Source: Andreprevotia sp. IGB-42
Lineage (GTDB): Bacteria > Pseudomonadota > Gammaproteobacteria > Burkholderiales > Chitinibacteraceae
Direction of reading: 5' to 3'
Length of the DNA stretch: 64,000 bases
Assembly (NCBI RefSeq): GCF_009848685.1
Contig: NZ_WXTX01000005.1
Span: 62,001-126,000 of the forward strand
Positions 45,077 to 56,882 of the stretch are shown piece after piece (positions within the stretch are counted from its first letter, which is position 1; each line of letters begins with the position of its first letter). Position numbers and translations under genes: made by a program. Below the pieces are notes generated by a model. The model did not search any database. It saw only the letters and a program-made list of their open reading frames with translations, and was not told where the DNA came from.

Positions 45077-45994
45077 TCACAGCGCTGAAGTGCGCCATAG
45101 CGCACCGACCAGCTTGCGCAGCATGGCATCGGTATCCTCTTGCCGGCCATCCTGAAAGGTCAGCAGGCGCCAGTAGCGGTTGCCAGAGCGGGAAATCTGG
45201 ATGATGACTTGCGTATGGGGCTTGCCGGATAGTTTGGCGGTGTTGCTCCAGGCCTGTATTCCACCCCTCGTCTCGGTACTTGCATTGCTGTCGAAGTGGA
45301 GCTTGGGATTATTGGCTTCCAGCTGCCGTACGTAGGTTTCCAGTGAATTGGCAGACAATTCCGTGGCAAATAAGACCAGCGCGTCACCGTTATCGAGCGT
45401 GAAAGTGTTTTGCGGCAGACCATCGATGGTGGGCTTGTTGCCAGCCTGCCAGCGTGAGTCGATCTGTGCTTTCAGGCCGGTCTGCGGATTGACCCAGGAT
45501 TGTGTGGCAGCCTCGCCGGCGCTGCTGGCCCGTGTGGGCTGCGGAGCGGGGGTAACCGTCGTGTTGGCGGCTGGCGTGGGGATGTCATCGGCCAACGGAG
45601 CGGGTGCTTGTGATGAGAAGCTCACCATGGCGATCCCGACCATGCAGCCCACAGCGGCGAGACCCAGCCAATGCACCGTGCGCATCCTGAACGGCTGGGC
45701 GTGGTCGGCTTTCTGCGTGTTGCTGGTTGGCGTGGCTGCGACCTCGACCGGCGCGGTGGGCACCGGGATAGCGGGAGCCAATTCGGAATCTGCAGCAGCA
45801 GGAACGACCGTCTCGGCGTGGGTTAGCCAGGATTGCAACGCTGCAACGGCATGCAGCGCTTGCCATGCCGGCATGCCGTCGCGCCATACCAGCGTGGCAG
45901 GGGTGATCTGCTTGCCTTGCAGCAGGCGCTTGAGGACGTCTTCCCCGATCGGGCCAATGACATTGCCTGCCTTGGCGTACCACCATTGTTTCAT
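45077..45994 (-). CDS. GYF_2-domain membrane protein
   Basis: A 305-residue protein. Residues 1-60 are a GYF_2 domain (WWYAKAGNVIGPIGEDVLKRLLQGKQITPATLVWRDGMPAWQAL), which binds proline-rich partners. A membrane segment follows at about 105-125, and the rest (residues 160-305) is a soluble outer domain of about 140 residues with a probable beta-rich fold. The start at 45994 fits the GYF_2 family; the frame open to 46159 overlaps the upstream region. It begins an operon with a small membrane protein and an RDD protein. Confidence 0.8.
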   Translation of the reverse strand: MKQWWYAKAGNVIGPIGEDVLKRLLQGKQITPATLVWRDGMPAWQALHAVAALQSWLTHAETVVPAAADSELAPAIPVPTAPVEVAATPTSNTQKADHAQPFRMRTVHWLGLAAVGCMVGIAMVSFSSQAPAPLADDIPTPAANTTVTPAPQPTRASSAGEAATQSWVNPQTGLKAQIDSRWQAGNKPTIDGLPQNTFTLDNGDALVLFATELSANSLETYVRQLEANNPKLHFDSNASTETRGGIQAWSNTAKLSGKPHTQVIIQISRSGNRYWRLLTFQDGRQEDTDAMLRKLVGALWRTSAL

Positions 45995-46223
45995 TGCTGT
46001 TGTTCCATCTGACTGGATACGTCTGCGGCTTTGCTGACAAAGTCTGGCCGGTTCTGGCGCAATGCCGATAACCCGGCAGGCTGGCGAAAAGCAGCATCCA
46101 TCAGGTTGAAAGGCGAGCTGCAACGTGTTGCAGGCAAGCGCTATCATACCCAAGCCCAAACGGGTTGTTAATTTATAACTTACGTCAAACTTTTTTTGTT
46201 GCTGGTTCGGTACACAGTTACGG

Positions 46224-46658
46224 TTAGCACAGATGTGTGTGCCGATGTGCCGGCTTGGGCTCGGCGGTCATTTCGCTGATGCCATGCAGGATGCCGCATT
46301 CATCCAGTGCGTTTTCGCCGATGCAGCGCTGGCGCAGCTCCGCCAGCTGGGTTTTCAGGTGCAGCAGTTCCTGGATACGCGCATCCACATGGCCGATGTG
46401 ATCGTCGATCAGGTGATTGATGCCGCCGCAATCGGTACCGGGTGTGTCCGCCAGTACCAGCAGCGCGCGGATTTCGCCGTGCGTCATGTCCAGTGCACGG
46501 CAGTTGCGGATGAAGCGCAGCCGCTCGGCATGCTCCGGCCCGTAGCTGCGGTAGTTGCTGCCGGTGCGGCTGGCTGCGGGCAACAGGCCTTCTTTCTCGT
46601 AATACCGTACGGTTTCCACCGTGCATTGCGCGGCTTGCGCCAGTTCACCGATTTTCAT
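46224..46658 (-). CDS. cadR: CadR-type MerR family metal regulator
   Basis: A 144-residue MerR-family activator/repressor. The N-terminal HTH is MKIGELAQAAQCTVETVRYYEKEGLLP, the long dimerisation helix covers residues 75-105, and the metal-site Cys are at about 78, 112 and 119 (in DCGGINHL, RCIGEN and DECGIL), the pattern of CadR/PbrR. These bind Cd(II), Pb(II) or Zn(II) and twist the long-spacer promoter. It is divergent from a P-type ATPase it should control, with a MerR-type promoter in the 71-base gap. Confidence 0.93.
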   Translation of the reverse strand: MKIGELAQAAQCTVETVRYYEKEGLLPAASRTGSNYRSYGPEHAERLRFIRNCRALDMTHGEIRALLVLADTPGTDCGGINHLIDDHIGHVDARIQELLHLKTQLAELRQRCIGENALDECGILHGISEMTAEPKPAHRHTHLC

Positions 46659-46669
46659 GCAGCCTCCGC

Positions 46670-46700
46670 TTGACCCTGTAGTGGCTTCAGGGTGTGTACT
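46670..46700 (+). promoter_or_regulatory. MerR-type promoter and operator for the metal ATPase
   Basis: TTGACC at 46670-46675 and TGTACT at 46695-46700 are -35 and -10 hexamers spaced by 19 bases, the over-long spacer of MerR promoters. Inside it, ACCCTGTA...AGGGT (46673-46693) is an inverted repeat very close to CadR/PbrR operators. This is the expected site for metal-dependent activation. Confidence 0.85.
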
Positions 46701-46729
46701 GTGAGCATAGTACTCATCCGGAGCCTGTC

Positions 46730-49153
<2,424 letters not shown>

Positions 49154-49209
49154 GCGGCCTGGCAGATGCTGGCTATGTGTAGTGATTCAGGGGTTGGAGC
49201 CAACCAAGC

Positions 49210-49548
49210 ATGAAGATGTACATTCTGGTTCGGGATGACGTGCCACTAGGTTTTGCCATGGTGGCCGTTGCCCATGCCTCTCTGGCGGCATACCTGCAAT
49301 TTCAGGATCGACCTGAAGTAAAAGCGTGGCTTGCCGGCCCGTTCTTCAAGGCAGTATGCGTGGTCAATGCAAAGGAGTTTGCCAATGCCAAGCAAGTGCC
49401 CGATCACGTGGTGCTGACGGAATCGGCATTGAATCATCAGGAAGTGGCGATTGCATTCTGCCCGAGAGCAGAATGGCCAAAGATGTTCAGATTTCTGAAA
49501 CTGTATCGTGAGGCACCGGTATCCAAGAATGTATTGCCTATTGATTGA
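49210..49548 (+). CDS. Peptidyl-tRNA hydrolase 2-like protein
   Basis: A 112-residue protein closely following the PTH2 layout: MKMYILVRDDVPLGFAMVAVAHASLAAYL, then KAVCVVNAKEFANAK and HVVLTESALNHQEVAIAF. PTH2 enzymes release amino acids from peptidyl-tRNA; bacterial PTH2-like proteins are often of unproven activity. The fold places the catalytic His and Asp in the N-terminal half. No ribosome or tRNA genes are adjacent. It follows the metal ATPase by 56 bases. Confidence 0.75.
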   Translation: MKMYILVRDDVPLGFAMVAVAHASLAAYLQFQDRPEVKAWLAGPFFKAVCVVNAKEFANAKQVPDHVVLTESALNHQEVAIAFCPRAEWPKMFRFLKLYREAPVSKNVLPID

Positions 49549-49625
49549 GCTGGCGGGCACCGCTGCCGCGACTTCTGCCGCTACGCTAGCCGACAAGTCA
49601 GAATAATGGGTCTACAGATCAATTC

Positions 49626-52091
49626 TCAACCCGCCACCAGCTCCTTGATACGTGCCGCCAGCGTTTCCAGCACGAACGGTTTGGTGAGCACCTGCATGCC
49701 GGGGGCGAGGCGGCCTTCGCCCAGTACGCTGGCTTCGGCGTAGCCGGTGATGAACAGCACTTTCAGCCCCGGGCGGGAGGTTCTGCCAGCGTCGGCCATC
49801 TGGCGGCCGTTCATGCCGCCGGGCAGGCCCACGTCGCTGATCAGCAAGTCGATGCGCACATCCGATTGCAGCACTTTCAGCCCGGCCACGCTGTCTGCGG
49901 CTTCGATGGCGGTGTAGCCCAAGTCTTCCAGTACCTCGGTCACCAGCAGGCGCACGCTGGGTTCATCGTCCACCACCAGTACGGTTTCGCCCTGGATGGC
50001 CCGGGCTGCCACGGGCCTGAGCAGGTTGATATCGTCATCCTCCAGGTCGCCATCATGGCGCGGCAGGTAGATGCTGACGGTGGTGCCCTGGCCCTCGAAC
50101 GAATCGATCCTGACTTGTCCGCCAGACTGGCGCGCAAAGCCATAAATCATCGATAGGCCGAGCCCGGTGCCTTCGCCCAGCGGTTTGGTGGTAAAGAAAG
50201 GTTCGAAAGCACGGGCCACGGTTTGCGCGGCCATGCCGGTGCCGCTATCGGTCACGGACAGCATCAGATAGTCACCCGTGGCGATGTCCAGCACGCGCGC
50301 TGTGCGTTCGTCCAGTTGCCGATTGGCTGTAGCAATCGCGATATTGCCCCCATCCGGCATGGCATCACGGGCATTGATGCACAGGTTGAGCAGCGCATTT
50401 TCCAGCTGGTGGGGATCGACCAGTGCATGCCACAGACCGGCCGCAGGAGTAATGGCCAGCGTGATGGCCGGGCCGACGGTGCGCCGGATCAGTTCTTCCA
50501 TCCCCAGGATCAGCCGGTTGGCATTGGTCGGCATCGGATCCAGCGTTTGCCGACGTGAGAAAGCCAGCAAGCGGTGGGTGAGGGCGGCGGCACGCTTGGT
50601 TGCCGTAAAGGCGGTACTGACATAACGATCCAGCTCGTTCACGCGGCCCTGGCTCATGCGGAGCTGCATCAGCTGCAGGCTGCCAGAAATGCCTGCCAGC
50701 AGATTGTTGAAGTCGTGCGCCAGGCCACCGGTGAGCTGGCCGACGGCTTCCATTTTCTGGGATTGGCGCAACGCTTCTTCGGCGCGGCGTTGCTCGGTCA
50801 CTTCAAAGAACAGCACGGCAAACCGCCCCGGCTCCGGACGGAAGATATGCAGGTGATACCAGCGATCCAGCGATTTGACGTGACGGGTAAATGCCGTTGC
50901 CTCGCCGGTTTCCACCACGTGCGCATACCGCGCCAGCCATTCTGGCTCTTGGTCGGGCACCACATTATTGCCCAGTTGGCCCAGCGCTTGCTCGCGCGGG
51001 ATGCCCACCAGTTTTTCCCAAGCCGGGTTGATTTCCAGGTAGCGGAAATCCTTTGCCTTGCCGTTGTGGTCATGCACCAGTTCGGCCAGCACGAACCCTT
51101 CCTGCAGTTGCTCGAAAATGCTGCGCCAGTGGGCTTCACTGGCAATCAGTTCGGCGGTGCGGATGTGCACTTGGCTTTCCAGTGACTGATTGAGTTGCTG
51201 CAAGCGCTCTTCCGCCACCTTGCGGGCACTGATGTCGAAACTGACCCCGGGAAAATGCAGTGGCGTGCCATCCGCGGCCATGGAGCAGCGGCCTTGCGCA
51301 GCCACCCATTGCACGCTGCCATCCGGATGTAGCAGCCGGTATTCCACTGCGAATACATCGCCGGTTGCCAGCGCATTGTCGATGGCCACGCGCAGCATGG
51401 GGGCGTCATCCGGGTGCACGGCGGTAAAGAAGTCGGCAATCGGGGCACCTGCCACGGCGCGTTGCGGGTCCACGCCGTACAGGCCGGCAAAGCGCGCATC
51501 GGCCTGCACGCGGTCGTTGGCGACGTCCCAATCCCAGGTACCGATGCTGTTGCCGGCGGACAGCGCCATCTGCAGACGTTCGTCATTCTGGCGGCGCGCG
51601 CGCTCGGCTTCCACCAGCCGCGTTGTTTCCGTGCACAGCACCAGTACGCCGCCCACGCCATTGGGGGCAGATTCGTCGTCGATGGGACTGTAGCTGTAGG
51701 TCCAGTACACGTCTTCGCGCCGGCCATTACGCGTGATGGGGACCAGTTGGTTCTCGTGCCAGGTGGCGCCATCACCACGCATTACCTGCTCGAATTGCGG
51801 GCCGATAGCCCCCCAGATTTCTTCCCATACCGCCCGCGCTGGTTGGCCGAGCGAACAGGGATGCCGTTCGGGCCCGATGGACAGGCGGTATGCATCGTTA
51901 TACAGGCAGGTGCCCTCCGCACCCCAGAAGATATACATGGGGTGGCGGGTATTGAGCATCAGCCGTACCACGGTACGCAGGCTTTGCGGCCATTGGGCGG
52001 GCGAACCGAGCGTATTGCCGGCCCAGTCGTGGGCGCGGATCAGTTCGCCCATTTCGCCGCCGTCGCTCAAAAAATCCAGGGTATTGGGCAT
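49626..52091 (-). CDS. PAS-domain hybrid histidine kinase
   Basis: An 821-residue sensor. Three PAS-like domains (about residues 10-150, 170-300, 320-445, the second with [10 protein letters not shown]) precede the kinase core: the H-box is [17 protein letters not shown] with the phosphorylated His, the N-box is [16 protein letters not shown], and the ATP lid follows [20 protein letters not shown]-terminal receiver has Asp in [10 protein letters not shown]. No membrane segment is visible, so it is likely cytoplasmic and senses an internal signal. No cognate response regulator is adjacent; the receiver acts in relay. Confidence 0.93.
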   Translation of the reverse strand: MPNTLDFLSDGGEMGELIRAHDWAGNTLGSPAQWPQSLRTVVRLMLNTRHPMYIFWGAEGTCLYNDAYRLSIGPERHPCSLGQPARAVWEEIWGAIGPQFEQVMRGDGATWHENQLVPITRNGRREDVYWTYSYSPIDDESAPNGVGGVLVLCTETTRLVEAERARRQNDERLQMALSAGNSIGTWDWDVANDRVQADARFAGLYGVDPQRAVAGAPIADFFTAVHPDDAPMLRVAIDNALATGDVFAVEYRLLHPDGSVQWVAAQGRCSMAADGTPLHFPGVSFDISARKVAEERLQQLNQSLESQVHIRTAELIASEAHWRSIFEQLQEGFVLAELVHDHNGKAKDFRYLEINPAWEKLVGIPREQALGQLGNNVVPDQEPEWLARYAHVVETGEATAFTRHVKSLDRWYHLHIFRPEPGRFAVLFFEVTEQRRAEEALRQSQKMEAVGQLTGGLAHDFNNLLAGISGSLQLMQLRMSQGRVNELDRYVSTAFTATKRAAALTHRLLAFSRRQTLDPMPTNANRLILGMEELIRRTVGPAITLAITPAAGLWHALVDPHQLENALLNLCINARDAMPDGGNIAIATANRQLDERTARVLDIATGDYLMLSVTDSGTGMAAQTVARAFEPFFTTKPLGEGTGLGLSMIYGFARQSGGQVRIDSFEGQGTTVSIYLPRHDGDLEDDDINLLRPVAARAIQGETVLVVDDEPSVRLLVTEVLEDLGYTAIEAADSVAGLKVLQSDVRIDLLISDVGLPGGMNGRQMADAGRTSRPGLKVLFITGYAEASVLGEGRLAPGMQVLTKPFVLETLAARIKELVAG

Positions 52092-52303
52092 GCGGGGATC
52101 ACGGGTTGATTTATCGGCATTGTACTGGCTGCCGCTTTAACTATATCCGCTCCGTTGCGCGTTGCCGCGCGCAGCACAGGTGAATCTTGCCATTTGCATC
52201 TGCAATGGGGCGCGCTTGGCGCATGTGGCGCGGCAATACTCAGTGCCACCAATTATGGCTATCATCGCAACGATGTCGCCTTGGGTGCCCCGGGGCCAAC
52301 TCG

Positions 52304-52963
52304 ATGAGCCAACCCGTGAACAATGACCTGACTGTGCTGTGCGTGCGCTCCCATGATGTGGAAGTGGAACTGATGGAAATCCTGGCGGATTGCGATTTCC
52401 CGGATGATCCGCGCAGCGCGGTGGTGATGGCGATGAGCAATATCGCACTGGAGCATGCACGCTCGATGCGCGATCTGGTGCCTGCCGGGCGGCCCACATC
52501 GGCGCTGGCCTTGTTCCGCTTGCAGTATGAGGCACTGGTGCGTGCAGCCTGGGCGTTGTATGCAGCGCCGGATGCCGCTATTGCCAGGCTGCTGGCGCCG
52601 CTGGAGCCGGCAGCGGTGCAGGTTGCCAGTAACGCCCACGCCACCGTGAACGAGATGCTCAAGGACCTGGAAGCCCGCGGGCCGGATGGCCCGTACCGGC
52701 ATCTGGCCAGCTTCAAGGATTACTCGTGGCGCTCGCTCAATTCCTTTGTGCATAGCGGCCTGCACGCGGTGCGGCGCGTGCAGGAAGGCTACCCCTTGCC
52801 CTTGTTGATGCAGGCGATACGGCAATCGAACAACCTCAACAACATGACCGGGCTGGTGCTGGCCGGGCTATGCCACGATGACCGCTTTTCGTTGGCGATT
52901 GCCCACCTGCCGGAGCGTTACCCGGATTGCTTCCAGTTTGAACCTGCTCAACAGGGTGGGTGA
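52304..52963 (+). CDS. Protein of unknown function (DUF6988-like)
   Basis: A 219-residue soluble, mostly helical protein. Its core, ALEHARSMRDLVPAGRPTSALALFRLQYEALVRAAWALYA, matches conserved hypothetical proteins found beside defence and toxin genes in other bacteria, which I associate with DUF6988. ATG 52304 is the best start; the frame is open to 52187. The stop overlaps the next gene by four bases (GTGATG region). No biochemical role is known to me. Confidence 0.7.
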   Translation: MSQPVNNDLTVLCVRSHDVEVELMEILADCDFPDDPRSAVVMAMSNIALEHARSMRDLVPAGRPTSALALFRLQYEALVRAAWALYAAPDAAIARLLAPLEPAAVQVASNAHATVNEMLKDLEARGPDGPYRHLASFKDYSWRSLNSFVHSGLHAVRRVQEGYPLPLLMQAIRQSNNLNNMTGLVLAGLCHDDRFSLAIAHLPERYPDCFQFEPAQQGG

Positions 52964-53391
52964 TGCGCAGCGAGGCAACGGGATTGCGAACCGGTATGGA
53001 CAGGCAAAGCAGGCGCAAGCCATGGTTGTCTGCCATCGCACTGGCGGCGCTGATCGCGTGCTCACCGCAGGTGCCCGATAGCGCGCAGCAGGGCGGTGCA
53101 TCAGCGGCGGCTGTGGTGGCCAGTGATGTCGCGTTACCGGCCGCCACTGTTGCATCGCCAACCCGGTCTGCGGGTATTCCACTTGCCATCACCAAACTGG
53201 TAAACCGCTACACGCAATGCATGCATTTTGCCGGCGAGATCAATGGCGACCAGAGCGAAGCCGATCGCATGGTGAAGGCCACCATGGATGAGCTCGGATG
53301 CGGCACGGTAGAGGATGAAATGGCCAGGGCCAAAGCACGCTACCAGGATCAACCGGCGATTTTGCATGTGTTGAAGGCGGTGGAAGAATAG
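52963..53391 (+). CDS. Lipoprotein of unknown function
   Basis: A 142-residue protein whose signal peptide ends in a clean lipobox (LIAC, Cys at about residue 33). The mature part (residues 34-142) contains two Cys near the middle (QCMHF and LGC) that may form a disulfide, and is helical at the end. Its ATG at 52963 overlaps the stop of the upstream gene, so the two are translated together. An in-frame ATG at 52996 is a shorter option. Function unknown. Confidence 0.7.
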   Translation: MRSEATGLRTGMDRQSRRKPWLSAIALAALIACSPQVPDSAQQGGASAAAVVASDVALPAATVASPTRSAGIPLAITKLVNRYTQCMHFAGEINGDQSEADRMVKATMDELGCGTVEDEMARAKARYQDQPAILHVLKAVEE

Positions 53392-53415
53392 GTTGCGCTT
53401 TGCACACGCCGCTGA

Positions 53416-53592
53416 TCAGAAGCCTGTTTGCATGGCCCAATCAAAAGGCGCGGCATCCCGCAATTTGCCTGCAACCAGCTCACGGCGCACCGTTGCGAAC
53501 AGGCGCTGTGGCTTGTTCGCACCCTCATCGACAAACAGTGTGGTTTTTCCGGCGGCAGATGATGGACTGATCGCATGATTTTTTCTGATCAT
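53416..53592 (-). CDS. Small protein downstream of the toxin operon
   Basis: A 58-residue frame, too short for routine calling, starting MIRKNHAISPSS and continuing AGKTTLFVDEGANKPQRLF, then ATVRRELVAGKLRDAAPFDW. Composition, strand use and a good codon pattern suggest real coding, but the ribosome site is absent and an upstream in-frame stop limits the start to this ATG. It lies on the same strand as the toxin/immunity genes. The 353 bases between it and the next gene (53593-53945) hold no defensible gene. Confidence 0.4.
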   Translation of the reverse strand: MIRKNHAISPSSAAGKTTLFVDEGANKPQRLFATVRRELVAGKLRDAAPFDWAMQTGF

Positions 53593-53945
53593 GGTTCAGA
53601 AGGCATTCGCCGAGAAATCGACACCGGTGCAGCAATCAACGAAGGTGGCTCATTGTTCCGGCTCGCCTCGTTACTGCGGCGCATGACGGGGACGGATGGA
53701 TTTTCCGGTGTGCGCAGCATGGAAAGTCAGCAACAGGCGATTATCTGGTCTGGTAGCGTGATTGATTTCCTGTGATGCAAATCTGCAATGCGATTCCGGG
53801 GGGAATGCCATTTTTTGCTTGAGCAACGACGCTGCAGGCTCAAAGGCATTCATCCGGCGTTCGCGATTATTCACGCGTTAACCGCCAGAACGGCGGTGTG
53901 ATCACGGTGATTCGCGTTTGCAGCCCGATCACCTGCTCCGCTGCA

Positions 53946-54184
53946 TCAGCTTGCGGGCAAGTTGGAAATGTAAGAGTTGATGCCCGCTGTAATCAGCCTT
54001 TTCTGCAGCATGAGCAACATCTGGCTGGCCCCCGCTTCGCCCGTCAGCGCAAGCCGGGTTTCTTCGGCTATCAGTTTGTCTTCGCGCATCGCGGTCTGAT
54101 GTGCGCCCGCATCATAGTGGGCAAAAAACGATCATCACGTTGCCAGATTTGCAGATCGCTGAACTCGAACAGTTTCTTGGTCAT
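53946..54184 (-). CDS. Small protein needing a -1 frameshift
   Basis: ATG 54184 opens MTKKLFEFSDLQIWQRDDRF, which in the same frame soon ends (54071-54073). After the tract U UUU UUG (six T on the minus strand, 54123-54128), the -1 frame continues as AHYDAGAHQTAMREDKLIA and on to a stop at 53946, with the composition of a true protein of 79 residues. The slippery heptamer is in the right phase for a -1 shift at CGU UUU UUG. Either the gene uses programmed frameshifting, or one T is missing from the assembly, or the gene is broken. It follows the toxin and immunity genes on the same strand. Confidence 0.55.
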
Positions 54185-54216
54185 GTTGCATCTGATCTGG
54201 AAAAGAAGCGCTGCGC

Positions 54217-54480
54217 TTACGAGGCAACGCCCCTGTCTGCGCCCGGTTCGTGCAGCAGCAGGTCGTCTGCTTCACGCTTGCGGCAACGCTCCACGAATTG
54301 CAGTGCCGCCACGGGGTCGCGCAAAAACAGATCATATGAAGCCTGATCGATTGCATAGTATTCCAGATAATCGACCATGCGATTGCTGACCGGGATCGAC
54401 ACGTAGTGCTGCCCGCTACCCGTTTCGGTACCGATCGCAAAGCGCTCTTGCCGGTTTACAAAAACATCTTCGTAGTTCAT
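54217..54480 (-). CDS. Probable immunity protein for the adjacent toxin
   Basis: An 87-residue acidic protein: DVFVNRQERFAIGTETGSG, HYVSIPVSNRMVDYLEYYAIDQ, then RCRKREADDLLLHEPGADRGVAS. This pattern, especially VSNRMVDYxEYYxID and the last R-x-R-E-x-D-x-L-L, is widely seen in small proteins next to polymorphic toxins. Its start is ten bases after the toxin stop, so it is co-translated and should neutralise it. The family is recognised by pattern, not by name. Confidence 0.75.
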   Translation of the reverse strand: MNYEDVFVNRQERFAIGTETGSGQHYVSIPVSNRMVDYLEYYAIDQASYDLFLRDPVAALQFVERCRKREADDLLLHEPGADRGVAS

Positions 54481-54490
54481 GACCTGCTTC

Positions 54491-55801
54491 CTAATCGATG
54501 GGTGTTGTTACCCATTTTCCTGCCGGCACGCCACCGAGATCGACAATCGCTTCATTGGCGCCGGTGGGTAATTTGCCACCCGGTATCCAGAACTCGTTGG
54601 CGCCTGCTTCATTGCCTGACGGTACCCGCAAATTCAGTTCGCGCGGTTTGGGGATATCCACCCGGACCAGCTTGTCTGTATCGAAGAAGTCTTTCTTGAG
54701 CCCCAGCGCCTCGGTCATCACGGTTTTGTCACCGGCCGCTCTTGTCAGCAATGCATCGGCTTCAGCCTTGGGCATGACGAACGACGTACCATCTCTCTGA
54801 GCTGGGCCATACTGCTTCAGATTGGCCTCGCTCATGAAACGGGATGCGCCATCGTCGAACTGGGCGAGGTGCTCATCCAGATACTGCTTGGGCAGATAGT
54901 CGCTGGGTGGTGGTCGCTTGCCTTTCTCGATTGCGACGATCTCGGCCTTCTTGGTCTGGCTCAGTGCGCCCGCACCCAACTGCGCCGGTGATTTCGCACT
55001 GCTGACGGCTTTGGGCGCCCTGGCCAGCGCCGCTGCTGCTTCGGCCTCTGCGGTGGCTGCCGTGCGTGTCACCAAGCGCTGCAAGCGCCCCACCATGGCG
55101 AGCATGCGCGGGCTGGATGCGGCCAATTTGGCGATGCCGGTCACGCCGCCGATGATGGACAGGATATCCAGCAGCACGTGGCCAAACATCACGCCAGCCT
55201 TGTAATTGCCGCTGAGCGTGCTGCTTTTCATATGGCCGATGAAGGCGTTGTAGTTGGCCACTGCGGCATCGGCAGCTTTGCCGAAGAACTCGCCCGGTGA
55301 CCTGAATACGGCGGCAACCAGATCGAACAGTGCCTGTCTTTCCCGGTAGGCTTCGGCCGCTTTTTCATCCACGCCCGATAGATGGGCAAATGCGATGGCA
55401 TTGATGCCCACGATGGGGTTGATCATCAGCAAACTGGAGGACTTGAGGCGCTGCAGGAAAGTCGGGGCGTGGCGGGCTTCATGATATTCGGCCAGCGCCA
55501 GCATGTTGATCAGCTTGACGAGCTCGTAGGCGCTGGTCAGCAGGTTTTCCCCAACGCCCTTGGCTACGCCCAAGGTGAAGGACTGTTGCCCCAGCAGAGC
55601 GTTGATCATGACTTGGCTATCGGCCCAGCTGGCGGTCTTGCTGAGCACATCGACAGCCTGTGCCGCGTAGCGTTTGAGCTCCGTGGTGCAGGGATTGCTG
55701 CCGCAAAGCGGCCCCGGTGCGCGATTGAGCTTGAGCAGCGATGTGCCGCTATCGATCAAACCCCGGTTGGTGCTGAATCCCAGCGGATTAAGGTTGCCCA
55801 T
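54491..55801 (-). CDS. Polymorphic toxin-like effector
   Basis: A 436-residue protein. Residues 80-210 have the helical pre-toxin pattern GVAKGVGENLLTSAYELVKLINMLALAEY seen in T6SS and Rhs effectors, and the last 135 residues (from YLPKQYLDEHLAQFDDGASRF) form a compact toxin-like domain with RVDIPKPRELNLRVPSGNEAGA and EFWIPGG. It could be an ADP-ribosyltransferase-like fold: an Arg on one strand, a Ser after LRVP, and a Glu in GANEAIVD follow in R-S-E order, but this is a guess. No signal peptide is seen, as expected for a T6SS cargo. The immunity gene follows by ten bases. Confidence 0.7.
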   Translation of the reverse strand: MGNLNPLGFSTNRGLIDSGTSLLKLNRAPGPLCGSNPCTTELKRYAAQAVDVLSKTASWADSQVMINALLGQQSFTLGVAKGVGENLLTSAYELVKLINMLALAEYHEARHAPTFLQRLKSSSLLMINPIVGINAIAFAHLSGVDEKAAEAYRERQALFDLVAAVFRSPGEFFGKAADAAVANYNAFIGHMKSSTLSGNYKAGVMFGHVLLDILSIIGGVTGIAKLAASSPRMLAMVGRLQRLVTRTAATAEAEAAAALARAPKAVSSAKSPAQLGAGALSQTKKAEIVAIEKGKRPPPSDYLPKQYLDEHLAQFDDGASRFMSEANLKQYGPAQRDGTSFVMPKAEADALLTRAAGDKTVMTEALGLKKDFFDTDKLVRVDIPKPRELNLRVPSGNEAGANEFWIPGGKLPTGANEAIVDLGGVPAGKWVTTPID

Positions 55802-55924
55802 GTTGCCGATTCTTGAAAGCAGGATGCGCGATTATGCCGGGTAAAGGCAAACAAAAGAAGACAGCAAGCGCACAGTTTGGCTGCGCACTACAGATCACCT
55901 TGGGTGGCGCGGTTGATCGGCGTT

Positions 55925-56317
55925 TCAGCCGATCTGATCCCGGTACCATTGCAGTTGTTCGCGCGTGAGGTAATCGCCACCATCAGGGTAGGTCACGACG
56001 ATTTCGATGCCGGCCGGCAGGCGCTTGAGCAACTCGGCGCCGCTGACCGGAATTTTGGGCCAGCTGATCTGTTGCAGGCTTTCCAATTGCTCGGCCACGG
56101 TGACGCAGAATCGTTCCTTGTTGGGTGATTTGACCAGAAAGTAGTCATCGCCTGTTTCGGCGCCCGCAGTCACTATATACAGCTTTGCCGCCAGCAATAC
56201 CGGCAGAACCAGATCGATGTTGCCTTGCGCGCGGGACTGCACGAATGCCGCCTTGAGCGCGGAGGGCGGGTTGCCCTGCGGCGCAGTGGGCGGTGTGTTT
56301 TGATTGTGGTTGTGCAT
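55925..56317 (-). CDS. SseB-like protein, orphan immunity candidate
   Basis: A 130-residue protein with AAKLYIVTAGAETGDDYFLVKSP, then CVTVAEQLESLQ and a C-terminal LPAGIEIVVTYPDGGDYLTREQLQWYRDQ. This resembles the SseB N-terminal fold found in T3SS-associated and, more often, immunity-like contexts. ATG 56317 has AGGA five bases upstream. It lies in the same leftward run of small genes as the toxin and its immunity gene. Role inferred from context. Confidence 0.6.
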   Translation of the reverse strand: MHNHNQNTPPTAPQGNPPSALKAAFVQSRAQGNIDLVLPVLLAAKLYIVTAGAETGDDYFLVKSPNKERFCVTVAEQLESLQQISWPKIPVSGAELLKRLPAGIEIVVTYPDGGDYLTREQLQWYRDQIG

Positions 56318-56580
56318 GCAGATCCTGAAAGGGAGGGGCGGGCCGTGATGGCGTGGCCGACAGGTTTGTGCTGATTGCGCGCTAGTGTAAAGCAGGTCAT
56401 GGATTTTTTCCCCCTGCGGTTGCCGGCGTACCGTTGTGGCAGGCTTGCTGGCGGGCATTTGCCGACCGCCGGTCTTGAGCCCGGGAGGCGGTATCAGTGC
56501 AGGACGCAGGCAGATAGCACGCGTTGTTGCCTGGCTTCAGTTCCGTGCGCGTTGCACGGGTTGCAAACCCGCTTGCCGGT

Positions 56581-56868
56581 TCAGGCGTGTGCTTGCAGCC
56601 GCCAGCGGGCCATGGGAATGAATACTTCCTCAGCATGATCATCGAAGCCGATCCAGCCGCCGCAGGCATCACTGAGCTGCTGCAATTGCAGGATATGCGA
56701 CTGCGTGATCTGCAGCCGACCGTACTGGCACGGGCCATGCATGATGGCATGCCAAAGTGCATGCTCCAGGTCCTTCATCCAGCCCGCGAAATAGGCTTGC
56801 CCGGATCATTCCGACATGTAGCTGGCCAGTTGCTGCTGGGCAGCGGTGAGGTTTTCAACATCAGCCAT
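56581..56868 (-). pseudogene. Small immunity-family gene interrupted by an in-frame TGA
   Basis: ATG 56868 begins MADVENLTAAQQQLASYMSE, then TGA at 56806-56808, and the same frame continues SGQAYFAGWMKDLEHALWHA through ITQSHILQLQQLSDACGGW and FDDHAEEVFIPMARW. Other proteins of this small family have the joined form with an ordinary codon (often Leu) at the TGA position. So a single nonsense change breaks a 95-residue gene. A second start inside it (56778) could still make the C-terminal 65 residues. It is next to toxin/immunity genes. Confidence 0.65.
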
Positions 56869-56882
56869 TTGGCCCTTCAGGG

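Noticed and set aside
53575-53775. 66-codon plus-strand frame MIFSDHGSEGIRREIDTG
   Set aside because: Overlaps the minus-strand small gene and has no ribosome site; equal chance of being random.
56806-56808. TGA read as selenocysteine
   Set aside because: No SECIS-like hairpin directly after it was seen and the family has no Cys or Sec at that place.
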